Made by a program: the position numbers and the translations under genes
Shown: positions 1-7,899 of the stretch, piece after piece
Layout of the letters: each line of letters begins with the position of its first letter
How positions within the stretch are numbered: the first letter of the stretch is position 1
The notes under the pieces: generated by a model
What the model was told of the DNA's origin: nothing
Seen by the model: the letters and a program-made list of their open reading frames with translations, nothing else
Databases searched by the model: none
Source: an uncultured Ignavibacteriota bacterium
GTDB lineage: Bacteria; Bacteroidota; Ignavibacteria; Tepidaquicellales; Tepidaquicellaceae
NCBI GenBank assembly: GCA_937983305.1
Contig: CALKAJ010000154.1
Span: 1 to 11,062 of the forward strand
Direction of reading: 5' to 3'
Length of the DNA: 11,062 nt

Positions 1-707
1 AACATAGATGCATTTTGTCTTACTTTAATTCTTTTCTTCTCGTCAAGTTTCTTGATTTTATTCAGTATATCATTAAAATTTTTATATTCAAAATATGTTA
101 TGTTGTTTTTCCAGCAATATGATGCAAGTTTTCCTTTCGCAAACACAATGTCCGCATAATTGCTTGCACAGAAATCAGAAACTCCGTCACCTATAAACAC
201 GGAAATTTCACCATATAAATCATTAGTGTTATTTATCAGTACATTTCTTTTACTCATACCGCAATATGTGCAATTTTCATCTGCAAAGGGGAATTCTGCC
301 TGTAAACTTATTTCTCCGTTAATCACCTCTGTTTTCATTTTATTACAAAATCTTTTTAACTTTATACCGTGTTTATTTAGCAGATAGTCTATATAATAAT
401 CAAGCCCTTCGCTGAGTAAGAAAATATCATAATCTTTATTATTACAGTAATTCAAAAATTCAAAAAAATACTCGTCAATTTCTTCAGTATCCAGGTATGA
501 ATGAAATATATCAAACGAAAAATTTTTAATTAATTTCAACTCTTTATTAATACATTCCCTTGCTGAAATTATATTTGATGCAAAATCATCACATACCAAT
601 TCAAACGCTTCTTTGTCCTGAATAAATTTTGCAAGGGAGTTTACCCATACATCATTTTTCGTGATGGTACCGTCAAAGTCGCAAAAGAATTTTAATCGGT
701 GTGACAT
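1..707 (-). CDS. MtnX-like HAD-superfamily phosphatase (3' end off the left edge)
   Basis: I translated this frame directly: 235 residues are visible from the ATG at 707 and no stop is reached before the window edge. The protein has the four HAD motifs: CDFDGT with nucleophile D10 and general acid D12, motif II Ser (S99, in FLLSEG), motif III Lys (K153), and motif IV GDGVSD at 173-178. A C-x2-C-G pair (C146, C149) just before the lysine resembles the cysteine-rich strip of Bacillus MtnX (2-hydroxy-3-keto-5-methylthiopentenyl-1-phosphate phosphatase, methionine salvage) and its relatives. Bacillus MtnX is about 235 aa, so little of the C-terminus can be missing. The ATG follows the smc stop codon with no gap (TAAATG), so it is probably translated by coupling to smc. 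No other methionine-salvage gene is nearby, so the true substrate, probably a small phosphorylated metabolite or phosphoserine-like compound, is unknown. Family placement is good; exact function is open. Confidence 0.85.
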   Translation of the reverse strand, partial: MSHRLKFFCDFDGTITKNDVWVNSLAKFIQDKEAFELVCDDFASNIISARECINKELKLIKNFSFDIFHSYLDTEEIDEYFFEFLNYCNNKDYDIFLLSEGLDYYIDYLLNKHGIKLKRFCNKMKTEVINGEISLQAEFPFADENCTYCGMSKRNVLINNTNDLYGEISVFIGDGVSDFCASNYADIVFAKGKLASYCWKNNITYFEYKNFNDILNKIKKLDEKKRIKVRQNASM

Positions 708-3700
708 TTATTGTTGCTTAAATTTTGTTTCAACAATTGTGGTAACTCCGGGTTCCTGCATAGTTACACCATACAATCTGTCCACAGTTTCCATAGTTCT
801 CTCGTTGTGGGTAATAAGTATAAACTGTGTTTTTGTAGAAAATTTTCTTATCATATGATTAAACCTGCCGAGATTTGCAACGTCCAGAGGTGCATCCACC
901 TCGTCGAGTACACAAAATGGGGAAGGCTTAACAAGGTAAATAGCAAATAAAAGCGCAATTGCAGTCAATGTTTTTTCACCGCCGGAAAGTTGTTCTATTG
1001 ATGTTGGCCTTTTTCCTCTTGGTTTGGCAGAGATATCAATCTTTGCTTCAAGGGGGTCTTCGTTGATTTTACCTTCATCATCCTGCTCATACAGTAATCT
1101 CAGGTTGGCTTCATCTCCTTCCTGAAATAGTTCTTTAAATATTCTTATGAAATTTTCTCTTATCTCTTCAAAAGTTCTTAAAAACCTTTCCCGTGCTTCA
1201 TTGTTTATTTTTTCAATTGTTTTTTTAATGTCTTTTTCTGATTCGAATAAGTCATTTCTCTGCTCTATAATTCTTTGGAGCTCATCTTTCTCAGTCTGAA
1301 AATTATCCCATACGAGTTGTTGATATCCTCCACCAAGTTTTTTAAGCTTCGAATCGAGGTCTTCAATATCTTTCTTAAGTGCAGATAAGTTAAATGTCTC
1401 ATCGGCTTTATATTCTTCGAATAAAGGTTCTTCTTTGAAATATAATTCGGGATTTGTAATTTGATATTCATATTTTTTTCGGATGTAATCAAATATCTGT
1501 TCTGATTTAATTTTGTTTTCTCTTAGCCGAATTTGAGAGTTAACCATCGCATTTGAAACTCTATCGAGGCTTGAAACACGCTGTCTTTGCTCCGAGTTTT
1601 GTTTATTTTGTTTTGTTCTCAAATCATCAAGCTGTTTCTTAATATTATCAAATTCTGAAACCACGGTTTCAAGCTCTTTTAAATGTCCTTCCAGAATTAA
1701 TGATGAAGCTTCAACTTTATTTTTATATTCTTCGCGTAATTTATCTTCTTTTTCTATCTGTGAAAAATTCTTATCAAATAGTCTTTTTTGATTTTCGATG
1801 GAATTGCAGATTCTAATAAGAGAGGATTCTTCATTCTTGAGTTCATTCTGCAATTTTAAAACCTCTAAGTTGAAGCTGTTGTAGTCGGTGTAATATTCTG
1901 TATAGATTTTTTCAATATTCTCGAATTCGGTTGTCAGGAAAGAAAGCTCACTTTCAAGGTTTGTTTGTTCAACTTCATAGTTGTTTACAGTTTCGCCAAT
2001 TTTGGTTCTTGCCTCGTCGAGAGTTATATTTTCTGATTGAAGTTTCTTGTATTCAGTATCATCGTCAGAAATAGATTTATGTAACGAATCAATCTTGAAA
2101 TCAATAACTTTAATATCGCTTTTAGTTTTATTGATTGAGGTTTGCTTTCCGGAAAAATCATCCTGATAAGTCTTTAGATTAATGGCAGCATTGTAATCGG
2201 ATAAATTATTCAATTCCAGCTCTAAATTATTCAATTCCGATTGAAGCACATCAAGCGTTTCTTTTAAAGATACTATCCTTTCTTTTCTCCCGATTTTAAT
2301 ATTATCTTCGTTAATTACACTGCCTGCCCTTACTACGCCTCTTGTTACGATATCTCCATCTAACGTAATAAATTTGTAGAAACTATCGGAGGTTAACTTG
2401 AAGGCTGTTTCAATATTTTCCACAATTATATACTCATCTAACAAATAATTAAGCAGTTTCTCTGTGTCAGATGATGAAGAGATAAATTTTGAAGCAAATC
2501 CCAATACTCCTTTTTCGCTCAGAAAATCCGGCTCATATTCTTCAAAATCCGTAAATGGTAATTGTGGGTTATCAAATAATTTGTCGTTTAAAATAAAAGT
2601 AACCTTACCTTTGCCGGATTCGTTAAGGGCATCAATATAAGAAATTAATCTTCGTGAATCATCTACAATCAGATAGTTGGATATTTCACCGAGTGCAGTT
2701 TCAATTGCAATTTTAAATTTTTTATCAACTTTGATTGAATCTATTACTGTTTTAATTCCTTTGAACTCTTTATTTTTTAGAAGAAACTGAATTCCTTCCG
2801 TGTAATCTTCAAATGATTCAATTAAATTTTCAAGATATGAAATTTTGGTAGATTTTTTCTGAATATCAAGTTTTAAGTTATTTATTCCTGATTCTGTATT
2901 TTTTATCTTTTCTTCAAATCTTAATTTCTCCTCAGTTTTTTCTTTCAGAATTCTGTCTGAATTTCTGAGTTCTTCTTCCTCGGATTTTAATTTAGTTTCA
3001 AGCTGATTCTTTTCACTCTGGTACTTCTTAATTTCCAATAGCGAAGATTCTGTATTAACCGAAAGAGATTTCATTCTCTCTAAATTATTTTCATATTTCG
3101 CTTTGTTCTGTTCATAAGCAGTTTTACTTTCTGAAAGGCTTTTACTCACAATTTTTAGTTTGTTACCGAGGTGTAAAAGGTCGTTTTTCCTTTCATTGAT
3201 TTCAGAAATGGTTTTATCAACTTTCTGCTTTTTCTCTTCGAGTGATTTCTCGGAAATTATTAAAGTATTTTTTAAAACGGAAATTTTATTATTAATTTCC
3301 TCTTCTTTAATCTTATTATTTGATAATGTTCTTCCAATTACATCATTTTCCGAGGTTAATCTTGAAATATTACTTTCGTAGTTACTGATTTTTTGCTCGG
3401 AAACAAGATTGAATTTTTCAATTCTATTTATTTCTTCTTTTTTTAGATTTAACTTACCTGAAAGTTCTTCGGATGAATTCTCGAGAACTGATATTTCCGA
3501 AAGTAAGTTATCTATTACTTTTTCGTATTCTTCTATCTCTGTTCTGAGCTTTTCTTTTAGAGTAAGATTATCGGACTCGTGTTCTTTAATCTCGTTTGAA
3601 TCGCATTCGAGACTGTGATACTCGTAATTTCCGGAAAGCAATTCAAGTTTTCTCAACTCTTCGAAAACCATTTTTGCTTCTTCGTTTCTTTTTACCTGAC

Positions 3701-4319
3701 GCTCTAAAATATTTATATTTCTCTGCTTTTCACGAATAATATCGCTGACCCTGTTTAAAGATTCTCTTACAGATTCAAGCCTTTTAAAAGTAAGGTCTCT
3801 GTTTTGCTTATAAGTAATAATACCTGCCGCCTCTTCAAACATTTTCCTTCTTTCGTTTTTAACGGAAGAGAGAATTGCATCTACCATTTTAAGTTCAATT
3901 ACAGAATATGCATCAGGTGCTATTCCAGAATCGGCAAGTAAAGATTTTAAATCTTTAAGTCTGACTTTTGTTCCATTGAGAAAATATTCGGTATCACCGC
4001 TTCTGAAAAATCTTCTTGCAATCTGAACTTCTGTGAATTCAGTCTGAAGTCTCCTGCTTGAATTATCTATTGTTAAACTTACTTCCGCAATACTTAAAGG
4101 TTTTCTGATTTTAGTACCGCTAAAAACAACGTCATCCCGCTTCTCACTTCGAAGAGCTCTGTCGCCTTGCTCACCAAGTACCCACCTCAATGCATCAACA
4201 ATATTTGATTTGCCGGAGCCGTTTGGACCTACAATAGCAGATACACCCTGAGCAAACTCAAGTTTAGTTTTTTCAGGGAAGGTTTTAAAACCGAAAATTT
4301 CTAATTTTGAGAGATACAA
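708..4319 (-). CDS. smc: Chromosome segregation/condensation ATPase SMC
   Basis: A full-length SMC of 1203 aa. The N-terminal ATPase half has Walker A GPNGSGKSN at residues 31-39, Q51 in the Q-loop region (WVLGEQ) and the typical AYSVIELKMVD...FEEAAGI segment at about 137-167. A first coiled coil (about 170-510) leads to the hinge (about 515-670), then a second coiled coil (about 675-1030). The C-terminal half has signature LSGGEK 1111-1116, Walker B FCVLDE 1135-1140, a D-loop (DAPLD) and the switch histidine H1171. The family forms ATP-driven ring dimers that extrude DNA loops with ScpA/ScpB; neither partner is in the window. The start is TTG at 4319: it gives the expected MYLSKLEIFGFK N-terminus and there is no room for an earlier start, because the stop of the upstream gene lies two codons before it in the same frame. 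No Shine-Dalgarno is visible, so reinitiation after the GH2-like gene is likely. The family assignment is very secure. Confidence 0.98.
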   Translation of the reverse strand: MYLSKLEIFGFKTFPEKTKLEFAQGVSAIVGPNGSGKSNIVDALRWVLGEQGDRALRSEKRDDVVFSGTKIRKPLSIAEVSLTIDNSSRRLQTEFTEVQIARRFFRSGDTEYFLNGTKVRLKDLKSLLADSGIAPDAYSVIELKMVDAILSSVKNERRKMFEEAAGIITYKQNRDLTFKRLESVRESLNRVSDIIREKQRNINILERQVKRNEEAKMVFEELRKLELLSGNYEYHSLECDSNEIKEHESDNLTLKEKLRTEIEEYEKVIDNLLSEISVLENSSEELSGKLNLKKEEINRIEKFNLVSEQKISNYESNISRLTSENDVIGRTLSNNKIKEEEINNKISVLKNTLIISEKSLEEKKQKVDKTISEINERKNDLLHLGNKLKIVSKSLSESKTAYEQNKAKYENNLERMKSLSVNTESSLLEIKKYQSEKNQLETKLKSEEEELRNSDRILKEKTEEKLRFEEKIKNTESGINNLKLDIQKKSTKISYLENLIESFEDYTEGIQFLLKNKEFKGIKTVIDSIKVDKKFKIAIETALGEISNYLIVDDSRRLISYIDALNESGKGKVTFILNDKLFDNPQLPFTDFEEYEPDFLSEKGVLGFASKFISSSSDTEKLLNYLLDEYIIVENIETAFKLTSDSFYKFITLDGDIVTRGVVRAGSVINEDNIKIGRKERIVSLKETLDVLQSELNNLELELNNLSDYNAAINLKTYQDDFSGKQTSINKTKSDIKVIDFKIDSLHKSISDDDTEYKKLQSENITLDEARTKIGETVNNYEVEQTNLESELSFLTTEFENIEKIYTEYYTDYNSFNLEVLKLQNELKNEESSLIRICNSIENQKRLFDKNFSQIEKEDKLREEYKNKVEASSLILEGHLKELETVVSEFDNIKKQLDDLRTKQNKQNSEQRQRVSSLDRVSNAMVNSQIRLRENKIKSEQIFDYIRKKYEYQITNPELYFKEEPLFEEYKADETFNLSALKKDIEDLDSKLKKLGGGYQQLVWDNFQTEKDELQRIIEQRNDLFESEKDIKKTIEKINNEARERFLRTFEEIRENFIRIFKELFQEGDEANLRLLYEQDDEGKINEDPLEAKIDISAKPRGKRPTSIEQLSGGEKTLTAIALLFAIYLVKPSPFCVLDEVDAPLDVANLGRFNHMIRKFSTKTQFILITHNERTMETVDRLYGVTMQEPGVTTIVETKFKQQ

Positions 4320-4322
4320 TAA

Positions 4323-6911
4323 TTAATAAAAAACTTTATAACTTAAAATTAAACTTATGATACTGAATGTGGATTTAGCAAAATATCCGTAAATGAAAGG
4401 CGAACCAAAGGTGAAAATTATTAAAATGAATCCAATAATCACGGCTTTTAACTCGTTATATTCGAAGAAAAATTTTATTCCTCCCAGAAGTCTTATAAGC
4501 CAAAGAATAACAAAAAATATATAGATATATACAGAAATATCAATGAAGATGGAATTAAAAGAAGCAGCTCTGTATAGAATAGTACCTATAACAAGAAATA
4601 TTACAAACGGATAAGTTGACCAGACGGAAATTGCAAAAAATACTTTAAAATTAAATTTATGCTTTAGAATCAGTGATAAAATTGAAAGTATAAATACGTT
4701 AAGGAATAGTGAGAAAAACAGAAAAATTGTAATGATTAAAATACCGGATAGAGGCGAATTCAAATTATTAGCTATTACATTTTTAAAAGAATCAGAAGAT
4801 ATAATATTTGAAAGAAGCATATCCCAGCTTTGATTATCTCTATAAAAATAAAACAGTGAAGCAAAAAATATCGAAGTGCCTAAAGAAGTAAAAAATCCTA
4901 TAAGGAAATTATTAGTATTGGTAATTAATGACTGTTCTTTCATATAAATAAAAAAGCTCGATGGAGAAAAAATCATTGAATTCGATTTTTTTACAGCTTC
5001 TTTAAATTTTGGGAGTTTCGTGAAAATATATGAAAATAGTAATAATCCGATAACACCTGCGATTATCAAAATAAAAGACTTATCCGAAAAATAACCTACC
5101 TGATTTCCCTCTGAAAGTTTTGGAATATTCTGGTTGTTAAAAAGTTTTTTTAACACGGTTGCAGATTGCTTTGGATTTCTGTTGAAATCATAAATGCCTT
5201 CAGTAACTAAAGTGTTCGAATTTCCAAGCTGCAAATTCAAGGGTCTTTCGGAATTCCAGTCGGCGAAAGACGAAAGGAAAGATATATTAAAATTCTTATG
5301 TATTAAAGTTGTGGCTTCGGTTAAAAATTTTATTTGCGATTCGTTTGAAAACGGATCATTGTAACCGTTTCTGTTTTCATTCTCGATTTTATATCCATAC
5401 CTTGAAATGAATATAGGAGTTTTTGAATCGGTTTTATTTAATTCGCTAATATTCAAACCGATTTTCGTACTGTCTTTCAGATATAAATTTAAACCTTTCA
5501 AATCAATCAAGTCAGCACAAATATCTTCGGACATAGTTCTTGATGTATAATAAATTGGCCTGGAATCCAATTTTGTTGAAATATCTTTAGAAGCAATAAC
5601 ATAGCTTTGAGCCGCTTCAGTGGTTACATCAAAATCATTTCCAATACCCCAGGCGATTATACAAGGGTTTGCTTTATCGCGGTTAATAATGCTTTCAAGA
5701 TAGTCAATTCCTAATTTGAGATAACCCGGGTTCTTCATTATTCTTGCAGGGACTTCGTTAAAGGGGATTTCCTCCATTACCATCAAACCAATTCTGTTGC
5801 AAATGGAAATTACAACCGGATGAGCAGCTTTGCCGGGAATGCGAATGCAATTGAAACCATCTTCCTTTATCAGGGTTAAATCTTTTTCAACTTCATTATA
5901 TGTCAATGCTGAGCCGAAACTTTGTGATTCTTCGTAATAATTAATTCCTGAAATTCTCAGATTATCTCCGCTTGCCTTTAAGAATCCCTTTTTATTTACC
6001 GAAAACCTTGCATCCCTGATTCCTGTTTCAATTATTGCTTCGTCTATAAGGTTATCCGAATTAAAAATCTGTGCTTTAATAATATAAAGTGAAGGTGTTG
6101 AGGTTGACCACAAAGAAGGATTTCTTAAAGAAAGACTTGAATTAATAATTGTATTCTGAAGTTCGTCAATATTTACTTTCAGGGAATTACTTTCGGCAAA
6201 TAATTCGTCTGAGCCTTTCGGGTACATTTTAATTTTAAACGAAAAATCTTTCCCGTCTTTTGTAAGTTCCGATAAAATTCCGGAATTTATTGTTGCATTA
6301 CAGTTTAGGTTATAGAATGTTTCTGATTCCTGCTTATAGCTGATATCTAAATGATGCACATATATTTTCGGTACAGCTACAAGATAAATATTTCTGTTAA
6401 TACCGGAATAAATTTTTGGATAATTTATCTGTAAAGGCAATGGAATTGAAGACGAATGAGAATGATTGGTATTTATAGTAATAGAAATATCATTGTTTTC
6501 CGAAAGAATATTCTCATCAATCGGGGAAATTACAGATGAAAACCCGAATACAGATTTATCAACAAAATTATTGTTAATGAATATGTCAGATTCATAGCTA
6601 ATTCCTTCAGCTACAAGCACGAAAGAAAAATTATTCAGTTGCTCTTTGGAAATTGGAAATGATTTCTTGAATACCAGCTTACCTCTGTAACTAACCGCAC
6701 AGGGAACATTTATATTGCTAAAGCTTTTTCCTTCATCTATTGAAAAACTCCATAATCCGTTTAAATCAATTTTTTGTCTTTGCGAAGTAATCGAATAAAT
6801 ACCTTTGTAATCATTTGTATTGTCGGGCGGTCTTTCGTAAACTTTTATTTGCGCAAAACTAAATGATTGTAAAAACAGTATAAAAATTAGTGCAGTAATA
6901 TATCTTGGCAT
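4323..6911 (-). CDS. Glycoside hydrolase family 2-like protein with C-terminal membrane domain, catalytic residues apparently lost
   Basis: 862 aa counted from the ATG at 6911. I prefer this over a TTG at 6935 because it begins an N-terminal signal peptide (MPRYITALIFILFLQSFSFA, cleavage before QI). Residues about 45-185 form a GH2 sugar-binding jelly roll (LNGLWSF, then GINRNIYLV); about 190-305 an Ig-like domain (NPSLW...PSLY, GIRDARF); about 310-590 a TIM barrel. In active GH2 enzymes the acid/base is the Glu of a GNE motif and the nucleophile the Glu of a SEFG/TEYG motif; here the equivalents read GND (D426) and SRYG (R504). The conserved RTSHYP stretch is also altered (RIPGKAAHP). Hydrophobic segments follow at about 614-630, then five or six more between 670 and 862, resembling small multi-pass domains such as Yip1, though I cannot assign the family. 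The likely topology is periplasmic GH2 part with a membrane anchor. Probably not a working glycosidase; a binding or structural role is inferred. It lies 60 bases after the prenyl-synthase gene and 3 bases before smc. Confidence 0.85.
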   Translation of the reverse strand: MPRYITALIFILFLQSFSFAQIKVYERPPDNTNDYKGIYSITSQRQKIDLNGLWSFSIDEGKSFSNINVPCAVSYRGKLVFKKSFPISKEQLNNFSFVLVAEGISYESDIFINNNFVDKSVFGFSSVISPIDENILSENNDISITINTNHSHSSSIPLPLQINYPKIYSGINRNIYLVAVPKIYVHHLDISYKQESETFYNLNCNATINSGILSELTKDGKDFSFKIKMYPKGSDELFAESNSLKVNIDELQNTIINSSLSLRNPSLWSTSTPSLYIIKAQIFNSDNLIDEAIIETGIRDARFSVNKKGFLKASGDNLRISGINYYEESQSFGSALTYNEVEKDLTLIKEDGFNCIRIPGKAAHPVVISICNRIGLMVMEEIPFNEVPARIMKNPGYLKLGIDYLESIINRDKANPCIIAWGIGNDFDVTTEAAQSYVIASKDISTKLDSRPIYYTSRTMSEDICADLIDLKGLNLYLKDSTKIGLNISELNKTDSKTPIFISRYGYKIENENRNGYNDPFSNESQIKFLTEATTLIHKNFNISFLSSFADWNSERPLNLQLGNSNTLVTEGIYDFNRNPKQSATVLKKLFNNQNIPKLSEGNQVGYFSDKSFILIIAGVIGLLLFSYIFTKLPKFKEAVKKSNSMIFSPSSFFIYMKEQSLITNTNNFLIGFFTSLGTSIFFASLFYFYRDNQSWDMLLSNIISSDSFKNVIANNLNSPLSGILIITIFLFFSLFLNVFILSILSLILKHKFNFKVFFAISVWSTYPFVIFLVIGTILYRAASFNSIFIDISVYIYIFFVILWLIRLLGGIKFFFEYNELKAVIIGFILIIFTFGSPFIYGYFAKSTFSIISLILSYKVFY

Positions 6912-6916
6912 AGTTA

Positions 6917-6946
6917 CAAAATTATAGAAAAACAAAATTTAATCAA
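6917..6946 (-). promoter_or_regulatory. Putative Bacteroidota-type promoter for the GH2-like gene
   Basis: On the minus strand a TTG (6946-6944) is followed after exactly 19 bases by TAATTTTG (6924-6917), matching the -33/-7 consensus of Bacteroidota (TTG, about 19 bases, TAnnTTTG). The last G lies 5 bases before the ATG at 6911, so transcription would begin at or next to the start codon and give a leaderless or nearly leaderless mRNA. The surroundings are AT-rich, which raises the risk of a chance match. Confidence 0.5.
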
Positions 6947-6971
6947 TATAATCTAAAATTTAAATGCTAAA

Positions 6972-7874
6972 TCAGATGAACCTGTATTTAAAATAAATCT
7001 CGGGAATGTTAAGGATTTTCTTGTGTAAAGGGACATAATTTCGTTTTGAAAACACATCAAAATTATTCTGCTTTATTTCGTTCAGTATTTTTCTGTAATT
7101 ATGACTCATTAAGCCTACAGTAAGTCTGCTGTCTTTATTTAACATTTTTATGCCGATATCTGCTTTGTTATAGTATTCTTCCGCTCTTGAAATCTGATAT
7201 TTCATCATTTCTACGAAATTATTATTCAACCTGAAATTTAATAAATCATCTTCGGAATAATTGAAATTCTTCAAATCATTCTGAGGAATATAGATTCTGT
7301 TTCTTTCTGCATCTTCTTTTACGTCTCGCAAAATATTTGTAAGTTGCATACCAATACCTAAATCAATTGCATATTCGAAAGCTTCTTTGTTTTCATATCC
7401 GAAAATCTCTATTGTCATCAACCCAACGACAGAAGCAACTTTATAGCAATATTTTTTTAGTTGTTCAAAATCATCATATCTTTTTATTGTTAAATCCATA
7501 AATACACCGTCAATCAATTCATTTGGAAGCTCCATTGGTATGTGATATTTGGAAAGTGTGTCTTTCCAGGCAATCATGATGGGATTATCTATAAAATCTC
7601 CGGCATATACCGAACGTAAATCGTTTTTCCAGGTGTTAATCGCTTCTACTATTTTATTTTGTTGAGTTTCAGGGGAACCTGAGATGAAAACACTTCTGTC
7701 CACAAGGTCATCCATATATCTGCAAAAAGCGTAAACGGCATAAGCAGAATTCTTTTTATTTTGCGGAAGAAAATATGATGAAAAATAAAAAGATTTAGCA
7801 TACGTCTTTGTAATGTTCCGGCAATGCTGATAAGCAATTTCAAGTTTTTTATTATCTATATCGGTTTTTCTCAA
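6972..7874 (-). CDS. Squalene/phytoene synthase family protein (trans-isoprenyl head-to-head synthase, CrtB-like)
   Basis: 300 aa, the usual family length. It carries both Asp-rich motifs that bind Mg-diphosphate: DDLVD at 55-59 (in YAFCRYMDDLVD) and DVKED at 184-188 (in QLTNILRDVKEDAERNRIYIP), plus the AKSFYFSS segment at 26-33. Enzymes of this family join two prenyl diphosphates head to head: two geranylgeranyl-PP to phytoene, or two farnesyl-PP to squalene or dehydrosqualene. The second motif resembles bacterial CrtB, but no desaturase, cyclase or hpn gene lies in the window to settle the product. The start is TTG at 7874. The frame is closed by a stop at 7937-7935 and I found no ATG or GTG between, while the next internal Met (M54) lies inside motif I, so TTG is needed to keep the family's N-terminus. 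It lies 25 bases after the dehydrogenase stop, so the two are likely cotranscribed. No Shine-Dalgarno is seen. Confidence 0.92.
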   Translation of the reverse strand: MRKTDIDNKKLEIAYQHCRNITKTYAKSFYFSSYFLPQNKKNSAYAVYAFCRYMDDLVDRSVFISGSPETQQNKIVEAINTWKNDLRSVYAGDFIDNPIMIAWKDTLSKYHIPMELPNELIDGVFMDLTIKRYDDFEQLKKYCYKVASVVGLMTIEIFGYENKEAFEYAIDLGIGMQLTNILRDVKEDAERNRIYIPQNDLKNFNYSEDDLLNFRLNNNFVEMMKYQISRAEEYYNKADIGIKMLNKDSRLTVGLMSHNYRKILNEIKQNNFDVFSKRNYVPLHKKILNIPEIYFKYRFI

Positions 7875-7899
7875 GTTATTATCTTTATATGTTAGTTTT

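Noticed and set aside
160..950. Short plus-strand open frames at 160-387, 661-858 and 711-950
   Set aside because: They lie antisense to the phosphatase and smc genes, whose protein motifs are clear, and their translations show no recognisable domain.
3160..3618. Plus-strand Ser/Phe/Leu-rich open frames antisense to smc
   Set aside because: Their composition is what the complement of a Glu/Lys-rich coiled-coil gene gives; no start context or domain supports them.
6912..6935. N-terminal extension of the GH2-like protein to a TTG at 6935
   Set aside because: It would add eight residues (MFFYNFVT) ahead of a good signal peptide that begins at the ATG at 6911, and it would place the start upstream of the predicted promoter -7 box.
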